A DNA stretch of 64,000 bases from Pseudodonghicola flavimaris (GTDB lineage Bacteria > Pseudomonadota > Alphaproteobacteria > Rhodobacterales > Rhodobacteraceae): the NCBI RefSeq assembly GCF_030164425.1, contig NZ_JASNJD010000005.1:1-64000 (forward strand), read 5' to 3'. Positions within the stretch are counted from its first letter, which is position 1, and every line of letters starts with the position of its first letter. Position numbers and translations under genes: made by a program. Positions 35,046-44,735 of this stretch are shown here, piece by piece. The notes beneath the pieces were generated by a model. That model was not told the origin of the DNA. It did not search any database and saw only the letters and a program-made list of their open reading frames with translations.

Positions 35046-37595
35046 ATGTCGCGTTACTCCGCCGCTGAAATCGAAGCGAAATGGCAGGAGGCCTGGGACA
35101 AGGCCGGAATCTTCACCGCCAAACGCAGCGCAGACAAGCCGAAGTACTATGTGCTTGAGATGTTCCCCTATCCGTCGGGGCGTATCCACATGGGGCATGT
35201 GCGCAACTACACCATGGGTGACGTGATCGCGCGCTACAAGCTGGCAACCGGCCATAACGTGCTGCACCCGATGGGCTGGGACGCCTTCGGCATGCCGGCG
35301 GAGAACGCCGCAATGGCGAGCGGAGGCCACCCCAAGGACTGGACCTATGGCAACATCGCCGACATGCGCGGCCAGATGAAGCCGCTGGGCCTGTCGATCG
35401 ACTGGTCCCGCGAATTCGCCACCTGCGATCCGGAATATTACGGCCAGCAGCAGGCGCTGTTCCTCGACATGCTCGACACCGGCCTCGTCTATCGCAAGAA
35501 CGCGGTGGTGAACTGGGACCCGATCGACATGACCGTTCTGGCCAACGAGCAGGTGATCGACGGCAAGGGCTGGCGGTCGGGCGCCGAGGTGGAGCGGCGC
35601 GAACTCACCCAATGGTTCTTCAAGATCTCCGACATGGCGGAGGAACTGCTCGACGCGCTCGACGGACTGGACAACTGGCCGGCCAAGGTGCGGCTGATGC
35701 AGGAGAACTGGATCGGCAAATCGCGCGGCCTGCAATTCGCCTTCACCCGCACCGACGGGGCGGAGCCGATCGAGGTTTACACCACCCGTCCCGACACCCT
35801 GATGGGCGCCTCTTTCGTCGGCATCTCCCCGGATCATCCGATCGCCAAAGCGCTGGAGGCCGAGAACCCGCAAGTGGCTGAATTCGTGGCGGAATGCCGC
35901 AAGGGCGGCACCACGGAAGAGGCCATCGAGACCGGCGAGAAACTGGGCTTCGACACCGGCATCCGGGTCAAGCATCCGCTCGACCCCAACTGGGAACTGC
36001 CGGTCTGGATCGCCAACTTCATCCTGATGGACTACGGCACCGGCGCCATCTTCGGCTGCCCGGCGCATGATCAGCGCGACTTCGAATTCGCCAGCAAATA
36101 CGGCCTGCCGATCAAGGCGACCTTCGTGGCCACCGATGACGACAGCGCCGGGTTGAAGGAAGCCTTCGTCCCGACCAAGTCGGAAAAGGTCCGCTATGTC
36201 GCGGGCATCGCCGGCGAAGAGGTGCAAACCGGCGAAGAGGCGGTGAATGCCGCCGTCGACAAGGCCGAGGCCGAGGGCTGGGGCCAGGGCGTCACCAAGT
36301 TCCGCCTGCGCGACTGGGGGCTGTCGCGGCAACGCTATTGGGGCTGCCCGATTCCGGTGGTCCATTGCGCCGATTGCGGCGTGGTACCGGAGAAGAAGGA
36401 AAACCTGCCGGTGCTGCTGCCCTATGACGAGGGCGGCAAGCCGATCGACTTCTCGATCCCCGGCAACCCGCTGGACCGGCACCCGACATGGCGCGACTGC
36501 AGCTGCCCGACCTGCGGCAAGCCGGCGAAGCGCGAGACCGACACGATGGACACTTTCGTCGATTCGTCCTGGTATTACGCCCGCTTCACCGCGCCGCATG
36601 CGACCACGCCGACCGTCGCGGAAGAGGCCGAATACTGGATGAACGTCGATCAGTACATCGGCGGCATCGAACACGCGATTCTGCACCTGCTCTATTCCCG
36701 CTTCTTCGCGCGGGCGATGCAGATCACCGGCCACCTGCCGAAGAAGGCGATCGAACCCTTCGACGCGCTGTTCACCCAGGGCATGGTGACCCATGAGATC
36801 TATCAGACCCGCGACGGCAACGGCCGCCCGGTCTATCACCTGCCGGAAGAGGTCGAAGCCGGCAAGCTGAAGGCCACCGGCGAGGAGGTGGAGATCATCC
36901 CCTCCGCCAAGATGTCGAAATCCAAGAAGAACGTGGTCGACCCGGTCAGCATCATCAGCCAGTTCGGCGCCGATACCGCGCGCTGGTTCGTGCTGTCCGA
37001 CAGCCCGCCGGAGCGCGACGTGGAGTGGACCGCCGCCGGCGCCGAGGCCGCCTTCAAGCACCTGAGCCGGGTCTATCGCATCGCCGCGGAGATTGACGCC
37101 ACCGCCCCCGGCACCGAGGACGACAGCGCGCTGCTGCGCGAGATGCACAAATGCATCCATGACGTCACCGGCGGGGTGGAAAGCTTCGGCTTCAACGCCG
37201 CCATCGCCAAGCTCTATGCCTTTACCAACACGCTGGCCAAATCCAAGGCCGGTGGCGCCGCCAAGCGCGAGGCCGCCCTGGCACTGGCGCAGCTGATGGC
37301 GCCGATGACCCCGCATCTGTCGGAACAGATCTGGGAGCTGCTGGGCGGCGAGGGGTTGATCGCCACCGCGCCCTGGCCCAAGGCCGATCCGGCCATGCTG
37401 ATCGACGACACCGTCACCCTGCCGATCCAGGTCAACGGCAAGCGGCGCGCGGAAATCAGCGTGCCCAAGGATATGGACAAGGCAGAGGTTGAAAAAGCGG
37501 CGCTGGCAGTGGAGGCTGTGCAGAGGGCGCTGGACGGGGCGGCGCCGAAAAAGGTGATCGTCGTCCCCGGACGGATCGTGAATGTCGTCGCTTGA
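35046..37595 (+). CDS. leuS: Leucyl-tRNA synthetase
   Basis: Charges tRNA-Leu. The 849-residue class I synthetase has the HIGH-type motif [17 protein letters not shown] (about residue 42), a CP1 editing domain (about 220-420, including [16 protein letters not shown]), a zinc-binding region with paired cysteines, and the KMSKS loop [13 protein letters not shown] (about 620). An anticodon-binding domain forms the C-terminus. ATG 35046 is preferred to an upstream open stretch because it starts [14 protein letters not shown]. It heads leuS-lptE-holA with overlapping genes. Confidence 0.97.
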   Translation: MSRYSAAEIEAKWQEAWDKAGIFTAKRSADKPKYYVLEMFPYPSGRIHMGHVRNYTMGDVIARYKLATGHNVLHPMGWDAFGMPAENAAMASGGHPKDWTYGNIADMRGQMKPLGLSIDWSREFATCDPEYYGQQQALFLDMLDTGLVYRKNAVVNWDPIDMTVLANEQVIDGKGWRSGAEVERRELTQWFFKISDMAEELLDALDGLDNWPAKVRLMQENWIGKSRGLQFAFTRTDGAEPIEVYTTRPDTLMGASFVGISPDHPIAKALEAENPQVAEFVAECRKGGTTEEAIETGEKLGFDTGIRVKHPLDPNWELPVWIANFILMDYGTGAIFGCPAHDQRDFEFASKYGLPIKATFVATDDDSAGLKEAFVPTKSEKVRYVAGIAGEEVQTGEEAVNAAVDKAEAEGWGQGVTKFRLRDWGLSRQRYWGCPIPVVHCADCGVVPEKKENLPVLLPYDEGGKPIDFSIPGNPLDRHPTWRDCSCPTCGKPAKRETDTMDTFVDSSWYYARFTAPHATTPTVAEEAEYWMNVDQYIGGIEHAILHLLYSRFFARAMQITGHLPKKAIEPFDALFTQGMVTHEIYQTRDGNGRPVYHLPEEVEAGKLKATGEEVEIIPSAKMSKSKKNVVDPVSIISQFGADTARWFVLSDSPPERDVEWTAAGAEAAFKHLSRVYRIAAEIDATAPGTEDDSALLREMHKCIHDVTGGVESFGFNAAIAKLYAFTNTLAKSKAGGAAKREAALALAQLMAPMTPHLSEQIWELLGGEGLIATAPWPKADPAMLIDDTVTLPIQVNGKRRAEISVPKDMDKAEVEKAALAVEAVQRALDGAAPKKVIVVPGRIVNVVA

Positions 37596-38070
37596 CCGCA
37601 GAAGCCTGCTGATCCTGCCGCTGGCGCTCGCCGCCTGCGGCTTTACCCCTGTCTATGGCCCCGGCGGCACCGGGCGCGCCCTGCGTGGCCGCGTCCGGGT
37701 GCAGGAGCCCGACAGCCCGGATGAGTACATGCTGGTGCGCACGCTGGAGGACCGGCTGGGCCGGCCCAACAGCGCCCCGGGGTATGAGCTGCGGTTCGTG
37801 CTCAGCACCGATACCGAAGGTCAGGCGGTGACCGCCACCAACGAAACCACCCGCTACAGCCTGGTGGGGCGGGTCGATTACACGCTGACCGCGCTCGACA
37901 CCGGCACCGTCGTCGCCTCAGGCGATGTGCGCAATTTCACCGGCTATTCCGCCACCGGCTCCACCGTGGAAACCCTGGCCGGCGAACGCGATGCGGCCGA
38001 ACGGCTGATGACCATTCTCGCCGACCAGATCGTCACCCGGCTCTATGCGACGCCGGACCTGACGGCATGA
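37582..38070 (+). CDS. lptE: LPS-assembly lipoprotein LptE
   Basis: The 162-residue lipoprotein acts as the plug of the outer-membrane LPS translocon LptD. It has an N-terminal lipobox ([16 protein letters not shown]; cysteine about residue 19). The alphaproteobacterial LptE core follows, with [34 protein letters not shown] and [17 protein letters not shown]. It overlaps the end of leuS by 14 bases and the start of holA by four (ATGA). The leuS-lptE-holA order is conserved in this bacterial group and in many proteobacteria. Confidence 0.92.
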   Translation: MSSLDRRSLLILPLALAACGFTPVYGPGGTGRALRGRVRVQEPDSPDEYMLVRTLEDRLGRPNSAPGYELRFVLSTDTEGQAVTATNETTRYSLVGRVDYTLTALDTGTVVASGDVRNFTGYSATGSTVETLAGERDAAERLMTILADQIVTRLYATPDLTA

Positions 38071-39092
38071 AGCTCAGCCCCCGCGACGCGGACCGCTATT
38101 TCGCCAAGCCGGAGCCGGAGCGCACCGGGTTGCTGATCTATGGCGCCGATACCATGCGGGTGGCGCTGAAGCGCCAGCAGGTGCTCAAGGCGCTGCTCGG
38201 TCCCGGCGCCGAGGAAGAGATGCGGCTGACCCGCCTGCAGGGCGGCGATCTGCGCAAGGATCCGGCACAGCTGAACGACGCGGTCAAGGCGGTCGGATTC
38301 TTTCCCGGCCCCCGCGCCGTCTTTGTCGAGGACGCCACCGACACCATCGCCGCCGCCGTCGCCGCGGCGCTTGACGACTGGGCGCCCGGCGATGCCCAGA
38401 TCGTGGTGGCGGCGGGATCGCTGAAGGCAACCTCGAAACTGCGCAAGGCCTTCGAACTGCACCCCAACGCCTTTGCCGTCGGCCTCTACGACGATCCGCC
38501 GTCACGCGAGGAGATCGAGCGCACCCTGGCCGAGGCCGGGATTCGCAATGTGCCGCAGGATTCGATGTCGGCGCTGACCGACCTGGCCAATGAGCTCGGC
38601 CCCGGCGATTTCGCCCGGCTGACCGAGAAGATCGCGCTCTATAAATTCCGGGACGACAGCCCGCTCGGCCTCGACGACATCGCCGCCTGCGCGCCGCAAT
38701 CCACCGAAGCCGGGCTCGACGACATGCTGAACGTGGTGGCCGAGGGCCGCAGCCAGGAGATCGGGCCGCTGCTGCAGCGGCTGGAGGCGCAGGGTACCAA
38801 TGCGGTGTCGCTCTGCATCGGCGCGACCCGGCATTTCCGCATGCTCTATACCGCCGCCGCCGATCCCGGTGGCCCGGCGGCCGGCGTCGGCCGGCTGCGC
38901 CCGCCGGTCTATGGCAAGCGGCGCGACCGGGTGGTGCGGCAGGCGCAGGGCTGGGGCGCGATGCGGCTGGAAACCGCGCTGACCCTGCTGACCGATACCG
39001 ATCTGCAGCTGCGCTCCGCCCAGCAGACGGCGCCGGCGATGGCACTGATGGAACGCACCCTGATCCGGCTGGCGATGCTCGGCAAGCGCTGA
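38067..39092 (+). CDS. holA: DNA polymerase III subunit delta
   Basis: The 341-residue clamp-loader subunit opens the beta clamp. The N-terminal region GLLIYGADTMRVALKRQQVL and the following AAA-like fold lack a canonical P-loop, as is normal for delta. The C-terminal collar includes NAVSLCIGATRHFRMLYTAA and a final helix LIRLAMLGKR. The start overlaps lptE by four bases, so all three genes of the operon are translationally coupled. It converges with the nitroreductase-like gene. Confidence 0.92.
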   Translation: MKLSPRDADRYFAKPEPERTGLLIYGADTMRVALKRQQVLKALLGPGAEEEMRLTRLQGGDLRKDPAQLNDAVKAVGFFPGPRAVFVEDATDTIAAAVAAALDDWAPGDAQIVVAAGSLKATSKLRKAFELHPNAFAVGLYDDPPSREEIERTLAEAGIRNVPQDSMSALTDLANELGPGDFARLTEKIALYKFRDDSPLGLDDIAACAPQSTEAGLDDMLNVVAEGRSQEIGPLLQRLEAQGTNAVSLCIGATRHFRMLYTAAADPGGPAAGVGRLRPPVYGKRRDRVVRQAQGWGAMRLETALTLLTDTDLQLRSAQQTAPAMALMERTLIRLAMLGKR

Positions 39093-39104
39093 GCCGCCTG
39101 CCCC

Positions 39105-40211
39105 TCAGCTGTCGTAGACCGCCGCCACCGGCCGGCGCAGTGATCGCGGCAGCGCCGGCCCCCGACCGACGCGCAGCACCAGATTGGGCCGCCGGTCCCC
39201 CAACCCCAGATGCGCCTGCAGCTCGGCTCGGACCTCGGGCACCTCCACCGCCTGATTGAGAAAGGCGCATTTCAGCCCGTCCCGTGTCGCCTGCAGCATC
39301 AGCCGCTGCGCCGCCCGCCCGGCCGCGACCCAGCCCCTCGGCGTATTCTCCGGCGCCACCAGTACCAGCAACGCGGCCGATGAGCGGACCTGGGCGGCGT
39401 ATTTCTCGTTCTCCGCTCCGGCGCTGAACACCAGATCGAAGACCCGCGGCCCCAACCAGTCCGGCAGCGACGGGTTGCCCGAAGCGCCGGTGAAAAGCCC
39501 GTCGCCGCTCCGGGCCGCCGCAACCGGGTTGAAGCGCAGCCATTCCTTCAACTCCACCAAAAAGGCGGGATCGGCGATCTGGGCGCGGTTGCCCTCCTGC
39601 ACCAGCGCCAGCAGTGCCTCCATCCCCGGCGGATCGGCGATCACCCGCGCCTCGACCCCGTGGCGGGCGGCGGCGGCAACCAGACGCGCGGTCTGCGCCG
39701 CGTCGAGCCGGCTGCCGTCATAGAGCCCCCGGGTGCTCTGGCGCAGGGGAATCGCCGGCATCAACGCCTGCGCCTCGGCCACACCCGGGGTCAGATCGAT
39801 CTCCAGCCCGGTCTCGGGCGTCGCGGCCGCCACCACGCCGCCCCGGCCCCGGTCCCGGGCGGCGATCGCCAGCGTTTCCGCCGCGCAGCCGAGACTGGCG
39901 AAGAGATGATGATCGTCGGGATCGACCACCGGCGTTCGCCGCAGCAGATCGGGATGCAGCCGCACGCCGGTTTCGGTCGCCGCGAACCGCCAGGGCTGGG
40001 TGTTGTGCCCGTTCGCCGCCAGGGTCGCATAGCGCAGCAGATCGGCCAGCGTCGGCGTCTCCGGCAGCCGCGTCGTCATCCGCGCCAGCGCCGCCTCGTA
40101 ACCGCCCTGCCGCAGCTGTCGCGCGGTATCGGCCCCCAGTCCCGCCAGCAGCAGCCCGCCGCCACCGATCAGGACCCGCCGCCGGGTCAGACGTCCTGTC
40201 AGCCATGCCAT
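39105..40211 (-). CDS. Tat-exported Acg-type nitroreductase-like protein
   Basis: The 368-residue protein has a twin-arginine signal (LTRRRVLIGGGGLLLAGLG, within the first 30 residues). Two nitroreductase-like half-domains follow, with the flavin-site pattern AANGHNTQPWRFA (about residue 68) and, later, a region ending GLKCAFLNQAVEVPEV. This layout resembles the Acg (Rv2032) group of FMN-binding proteins, which often lack enzymatic activity. ATG 40211 is chosen because GGGAGG lies seven bases upstream; the earlier ATG at 40217 touches it. It is divergent from the GST gene. Confidence 0.8.
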   Translation of the reverse strand: MAWLTGRLTRRRVLIGGGGLLLAGLGADTARQLRQGGYEAALARMTTRLPETPTLADLLRYATLAANGHNTQPWRFAATETGVRLHPDLLRRTPVVDPDDHHLFASLGCAAETLAIAARDRGRGGVVAAATPETGLEIDLTPGVAEAQALMPAIPLRQSTRGLYDGSRLDAAQTARLVAAAARHGVEARVIADPPGMEALLALVQEGNRAQIADPAFLVELKEWLRFNPVAAARSGDGLFTGASGNPSLPDWLGPRVFDLVFSAGAENEKYAAQVRSSAALLVLVAPENTPRGWVAAGRAAQRLMLQATRDGLKCAFLNQAVEVPEVRAELQAHLGLGDRRPNLVLRVGRGPALPRSLRRPVAAVYDS

Positions 40212-40318
40212 CCGCATCCTCCCGCGCCGCCGGCGCTGTCGCTGTCGTCGTCACGCCAACCCTTGCGCCGCCGGCGCCGGCCGATCAAGACTGCCGCGAC
40301 CCAAGAAAGGACATCGGC

Positions 40319-40909
40319 ATGTATAAAGTCTATGGCGCCGTGGCGAGCCGCGCGTTCCGCGTTCTGTGGATGCTCGAAGAGCTCGGCCAGCGGTACGAGT
40401 TGCACGAAATCAAGCCACACAGCGCCGAGGCGCTGGCGCTGAACGCATCGGGCAAGATCCCGATCCTGGCGGACGGCGACGCGGTGCTGACCGATTCGGT
40501 GGCCATCATCACCTATCTGGCCGATAAACACGGGCGGTTCACCTATCCCGCCGGCAGCGTCGAACGGGCGCATCAGGACGCGCTGAGCCATACCATCCTG
40601 GACGAATTCGATGCGGTGCTCTGGACCGCGGCGCGGCACCGCGCGGTGCTGCCCGAGGACATGCGGGTGCCCGGCGTCACCGACAGCCTGAAATGGGAAT
40701 TCGAACGCAATCTGGCGCGGCTCGGCAATCGTTTCGCCGGCCCCTTCCTGCAGGGAGACCAGATGACGATCGCCGATATCCTCTGCGTCCATTGCCTCGG
40801 CTGGGCCAAAAGCGCAGGCTTCCCGCTGGAGGATGAGACGATGAACGCCTATTTCAAGGCGCTGCGCGGGCGCGAGGCCTACGGCCGCACGCTGGCCTTG
40901 GTGTCCTGA
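40319..40909 (+). CDS. Glutathione S-transferase family protein
   Basis: The 196-residue protein has an N-terminal thioredoxin-like GST domain (MYKVYGAVASRAFRVLWMLE; conserved KIPILADGDAVLTDSVAIITYL). An all-helical C-terminal domain follows, with QMTIADILCVHCLGWAKSAG. The family conjugates or reduces electrophiles with glutathione; the substrate is unknown. The C-terminal 31 bases overlap the end of the flavoprotein gene on the opposite strand. Confidence 0.9.
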   Translation: MYKVYGAVASRAFRVLWMLEELGQRYELHEIKPHSAEALALNASGKIPILADGDAVLTDSVAIITYLADKHGRFTYPAGSVERAHQDALSHTILDEFDAVLWTAARHRAVLPEDMRVPGVTDSLKWEFERNLARLGNRFAGPFLQGDQMTIADILCVHCLGWAKSAGFPLEDETMNAYFKALRGREAYGRTLALVS

Positions 40910-42141
40910 GCCCGGGCCGGCGGCGCGGAGAGACGGGCCGCCGCGGCGCGGCCCGCCCAACGGCCGGTGGCGAGGCAGCCAGTCAGCAGATAGCCACCTG
41001 TCGGCGCCTCCCAGTCCAGCATCTCGCCGGCGCAATAGACCCCCGGCAACGCCCGTAACATCAGATCGGCATCGAGCGCCGCGTGGCGGACCCCACCGGC
41101 AGTCGAGATCGCCTCGTCCAGCGGCCGGAGCCCGGCGTGATGCAGCGGCAGCTCCTTGATCCGCCGCGCCAGCGCCATCGGATCGGACGGCAGCGGCCGG
41201 CTGAATTCCATCACCAGCGCCAGCCGCGCCGGATCGAGTTTCAGCGCCTTGCGCAAATGGGTGCTGAGGCTGGTCTTGCCGCGCGGCCGTGCAAGTCGCG
41301 CCGCCACCACCTCCAGCGGCAGATCGGGCAGCAGATCGACGGTCAGCGGCGCCCCGGCCCGGAGCGCCGGGGTCAGCGGATAGAGCCCGCCGCCCTCCAG
41401 CCCGCGGCTGGAGATCACTGCCTCCCCCCGCGACTGCAAACGGCCGGCGCAGAACCGTACCCCTTTCAGCGGCTGGCCGAACCGCGCCTGCATCGGCGCC
41501 GACCATTGCACCAGCAGCCCGACGTTCGAAGGCGCGAAGGGCGTCAGTTCCACCCCCCGGGCCTCCAGCAGCGGCGCCCAGGCCCCATCGGCCCCCAGCC
41601 GCGCCCAGCTGGCCCCGCCCAGAGCCAGAACCGTCACTCCGGGCCGGAGCGTCCGCGGCCCCTCGGGGGTGTCGAACAGCAGCGCATCGTCCTGCCAGCC
41701 CAGCCAGCGCCATCGGGTGGACCAGCCAACCCCCAGCCTCGACAGCCGCGCCAGCCAGGCCCGCAGCAGCGGCGAGGCCTTCATCGTTTCGGGAAACACC
41801 CGCCCGGTCGACCCGGTAAAGACCGGCTGACCCAGCTCCTGCGCCCAGTCCCGCACCCGGTCGGGACCGAAGGCCCCGATCATCGGCGCCAGCCACTCCG
41901 ACGCGGCGCCATAGGCGGTCAGGAATTGCTCCGGCGGCTCGGCCTTGGTCAGGTTCAGACCGGATTTCCCGGCCATCAGGAATTTGCGCCCCAGCGAGGG
42001 TTTTGCCTCAGCCACCAGGGTCGGCACCCCGGCCCGGCCCAGCATCTCCGCCGCCATCAGCCCGGCAGGCCCCCCGCCGATCACCACGGCCCGGGGGTTG
42101 TGCTCTGCCCCGGGCTCCGCCACGCTCGTCGCCAATTCCAC
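40879..42141 (-). CDS. BaiN/RdsA-type flavoprotein (TIGR03862 family)
   Basis: The roughly 420-residue FAD-binding oxidoreductase has a dinucleotide fold at the N-terminus (RAVVIGGGPAGLMAAEMLG), the family segment FLMAGKSGLNLTKAEPPEQF, and a C-terminal FAD motif (LPGVYCAGEMLDWEAPTGGY). Members are often named HI0933-like or BaiN; real reactions are mostly unproven. GTG 42141 is chosen because AAGAGG lies seven bases upstream; an ATG at 42216 would run into the HNH gene. Its 3' end overlaps the GST gene, and its start lies 16 bp from the divergent HNH start. Confidence 0.88.
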   Translation of the reverse strand: MELATSVAEPGAEHNPRAVVIGGGPAGLMAAEMLGRAGVPTLVAEAKPSLGRKFLMAGKSGLNLTKAEPPEQFLTAYGAASEWLAPMIGAFGPDRVRDWAQELGQPVFTGSTGRVFPETMKASPLLRAWLARLSRLGVGWSTRWRWLGWQDDALLFDTPEGPRTLRPGVTVLALGGASWARLGADGAWAPLLEARGVELTPFAPSNVGLLVQWSAPMQARFGQPLKGVRFCAGRLQSRGEAVISSRGLEGGGLYPLTPALRAGAPLTVDLLPDLPLEVVAARLARPRGKTSLSTHLRKALKLDPARLALVMEFSRPLPSDPMALARRIKELPLHHAGLRPLDEAISTAGGVRHAALDADLMLRALPGVYCAGEMLDWEAPTGGYLLTGCLATGRWAGRAAAARLSAPPARAQDTKASVRP

Positions 42142-42157
42142 CTTTCGACCTCTTCCG

Positions 42158-42508
42158 ATGCCAGACCCCAGGCCCGACGCCCGTTCGTTTTCGCCCGCCG
42201 CCCACGATGCCGCCACCGGCGACCCGATCTGCCCGCTTTGCGGCCGGCCGATCCCGGCGGATGTCGCGCAAAGCCGGCATCACCTGATCCCCCGGCTCAG
42301 GGGTGGCAAGGGCGGGCCAACTGTCCTGTTACACGATATCTGCCATCGCGAAATCCACGCCACACTGACCGAAAGTCAGCTGGCGCGGAATTACCACACC
42401 ATCGCGGCGCTGCAGGCCCATCCCCACCTGGCAAGCTTCATCGACTGGGTGCGCAAACGCCCGCCCGGCTTCCGGTCGCGGGTTCCAGGCCCACGGCGGC
42501 GGCGCTGA
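42158..42508 (+). CDS. HNH endonuclease-like protein
   Basis: The 116-residue protein has a zinc-ribbon pair (CPLCGRP, about residue 27) followed by an HNH-type core SRHHLIPRLRGGKGG and LLHDICHREIHATLTE. The two metal-binding His and the C-x-x-H are in the spacing expected for HNH nucleases. The C-terminal tail is rich in arginine and proline. It is small and stand-alone, so it might serve as a nuclease or a housekeeping DNA-repair factor; the role is unproven. The start is close to the divergent flavoprotein start. Confidence 0.8.
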   Translation: MPDPRPDARSFSPAAHDAATGDPICPLCGRPIPADVAQSRHHLIPRLRGGKGGPTVLLHDICHREIHATLTESQLARNYHTIAALQAHPHLASFIDWVRKRPPGFRSRVPGPRRRR

Positions 42509-42528
42509 TCCGCCCCCGGCAACGCGCC

Positions 42529-42888
42529 TTACTGCAGCGGCAGCTCCTGCGCCATCTCATCGCCGAAGAAGGGCGTCATCTGCGCCACGATCACCGCGTT
42601 CTCGTCCAACGCCCGCTGCATCAGCGCGCGCTCGTCGGCATCGATCTCATGGCCGGCCTCTTCGCGCTCAGCCAGGGTGCCATACCCTGTCACATCCAGC
42701 GGCGCGGTATCGGCCTGTTTCAGGATCGCCACGGTTTCCCGCACCGCCTCGGCCTCGTCCACGCCGGAGGCATAGCACATCAGCGCCGCCCCGGTGGCCC
42801 CCTCGGGCAGGCCATCGCCGGTCTTGCGGCCGATCTGAACCAGCAGCGTATAGACCTGCTGACGCGAAACTTTGGGCTTGTCTGTCAT
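42529..42888 (-). CDS. Small acidic protein of unknown function
   Basis: The 119-residue protein is highly acidic and rich in Glu/Asp/Ala. It begins MTDKPKVSRQQVYTLLVQIG and contains GVDEAEAVRETVAILKQADT and EREEAGHEIDADERALMQRA. No signal peptide, membrane helix or named motif is seen; it is probably helical and cytosolic. I do not recognise a family. It converges with the HNH gene (20 bp between stops) and is divergent from the Hint-domain gene. Confidence 0.7.
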   Translation of the reverse strand: MTDKPKVSRQQVYTLLVQIGRKTGDGLPEGATGAALMCYASGVDEAEAVRETVAILKQADTAPLDVTGYGTLAEREEAGHEIDADERALMQRALDENAVIVAQMTPFFGDEMAQELPLQ

Positions 42889-43067
42889 GGCGCCTGCCTT
42901 ATCCGCAGCCGGGCAGAGGGGTCAACCGTTACCTCATGACCGCATGTTTCCGGTAAATTTTCCGATAATTCGATTCGAAGTGCATATTTTCGCCCAATTC
43001 TTTATTCATGATCCCATCATAAGAACAGGCGTCAGCAAGTCGCCGTCTATAACGATTGAGGCATACA

Positions 43068-44636
43068 ATGGTTACAGCTTCCGAGCTTCCGATCGACACG
43101 TCTGCATCGGCGATGGATATGGCCGAAGCCATGTTCGGCTCCGGCATTAATATCATTTCGGCCAGTTATACCGGCGATTCCCGGGCTTCCGGCATCTATT
43201 CGAACGGCGATAGCGTCGCCCCGGATCTGACCCCGTCGGATTCCGGCGTGATTCTCTCCACCGGTGAGGCGCAGGACGTCACCAACAGCTGGGGCGATGC
43301 GAACAACTCGGCCTCCACCGGCACCAACCTGCGCGATCCCGGCGATTCCGACCTGGACAAGCTGTCGGGCGTGAAAACCTACGACGCCGCGGTATTCGAG
43401 GCGGAATTCGTCCCCGATGGCGACACCCTGACCATGCAGGTTGTCTTCTCGTCGGAGGAATATCTGGAATACGTCAATTCCGGCTTCAACGATGCGGTGG
43501 GCATCTGGGTCAATGGCGTCAAGGCAGAGCTGACGGTCGGCACCGGCGACATCACCATCAACAACATCAATGACGAGAGCAACTCCAACCTCTACGTCGA
43601 CAACCCGCAGAGCCTCGATCTCTACAACACCGAGATGGACGGGTTCACCGTCACCCTGACGCTGAAGGCGGATGTGAACGCCGGCGAGGTCAACGACATC
43701 AAGATCGCCATCGCCGATGGCGGCGACGCGAAATACGACAGTAACCTGCTGATCGCCGGGGATTCGATCCAATGCGCGCTGATCGCGGGCGATGACATCA
43801 TCACGGTCGAGGGTGATTCCGGAACCTTCGACCTGCTGGCCAACGACACCAGCACCACCGGCGCGACACTGACGATCACCAAGATCAACGGCCAGAACGT
43901 TCATGCCGGCGACACCATCACCCTGCCCTCGGGCGAGGAGGTGACGCTGAACGCCGACGGCACGGTGACGATCCACCCCGATGGCGACGACGAAACCAAT
44001 ACCTTCACCTACGAGGTGACCGACAGCGACGGCAACACAGACACCGCCTTCGTCAAGATGACGACGGTGCCCTGCCTGGTTGCCGGCACCCTGGTGGACA
44101 CGCCCAACGGGCCGGTCGCGGTGGAGGATCTGAAACCCGGCGATCTGGTGCTGACCGAAGACAACGGCGCCCAGCCGATCCGCTGGTGCGGCCGCGCCAC
44201 CCGCCGCGCCGAAGGCCGCGATGCCCCCGTGGTGATCGAGGCCGGCGCGCTTGGCGATCACGGCCGGGTCGAACTGTCGCAGAACCACCGGGTGATGCTG
44301 CGGTCGCTGCGCGCCGAGCTGATGTTCGGCGAAAGCGAGATCCTGGTGAAGGCCAAGGACCTGCTGAACGACCAGACCATCCGTCTGCGCCGAGACAACA
44401 GCGCGGTCACCTATGTCCACCTGCTGTTCGAAAAACACCAGATCATCCGCGGCAACGGGCTGGAGAGCGAAAGCTATCACCCCGGCGACGAGACGCTGGA
44501 CAGTTTCGATGCCGAAACCCGGGACGAATTGCTGCGGCTGATGCCGGCGGTCGCCGAACACGGGCCGGAGGCCTATGGCCCGGCGGCGCGGCTGCCGCTG
44601 AAAAGCTATGAGAGCAAGGCGCTGCTGGCCGACTGA
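43068..44636 (+). CDS. Secreted choice-of-anchor-L / Hint-domain protein
   Basis: The 522-residue protein has an acidic first 240 residues resembling the choice-of-anchor L domain (FEAEFVPDGDTLTMQVVFSS, SEEYLEYVNSGFNDAVGIWV). A short cadherin-like or Ig-like unit follows (about 245-335; LLANDTSTTGATLTITKING). From about 340 a Hint domain starts at PCLVAGTLVDTPNGPVAVEDL, with the catalytic Cys-Leu start and a late NHRVMLRS block. The N-terminus lacks a standard signal peptide, so export by a type I system is likely. Roseobacter Hint proteins are common but functionally obscure. GAGG lies at good distance from ATG 43068. Confidence 0.82.
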   Translation: MVTASELPIDTSASAMDMAEAMFGSGINIISASYTGDSRASGIYSNGDSVAPDLTPSDSGVILSTGEAQDVTNSWGDANNSASTGTNLRDPGDSDLDKLSGVKTYDAAVFEAEFVPDGDTLTMQVVFSSEEYLEYVNSGFNDAVGIWVNGVKAELTVGTGDITINNINDESNSNLYVDNPQSLDLYNTEMDGFTVTLTLKADVNAGEVNDIKIAIADGGDAKYDSNLLIAGDSIQCALIAGDDIITVEGDSGTFDLLANDTSTTGATLTITKINGQNVHAGDTITLPSGEEVTLNADGTVTIHPDGDDETNTFTYEVTDSDGNTDTAFVKMTTVPCLVAGTLVDTPNGPVAVEDLKPGDLVLTEDNGAQPIRWCGRATRRAEGRDAPVVIEAGALGDHGRVELSQNHRVMLRSLRAELMFGESEILVKAKDLLNDQTIRLRRDNSAVTYVHLLFEKHQIIRGNGLESESYHPGDETLDSFDAETRDELLRLMPAVAEHGPEAYGPAARLPLKSYESKALLAD

Positions 44637-44672
44637 GGACGGCACACACCGTCGCCCGCCAGGCACAGGATG

Positions 44673-44707
44673 AAAAAAGGGGCGGTCCCGGCGGGCCGCC
44701 CCTTTTT
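44673..44707. terminator. Bidirectional terminator between Hint gene and dapD
   Basis: A GGGGCGG/CCGCCCC stem (44679-44685 and 44696-44702) with an inner CCCG/CGGG pairing is followed by five T on the plus strand and preceded by six A, which read as T-run on the minus strand. It serves both convergent genes. Confidence 0.85.
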
Positions 44708-44735
44708 CCTGGTCTGGGTCGCCGGCTGTGCCGGA

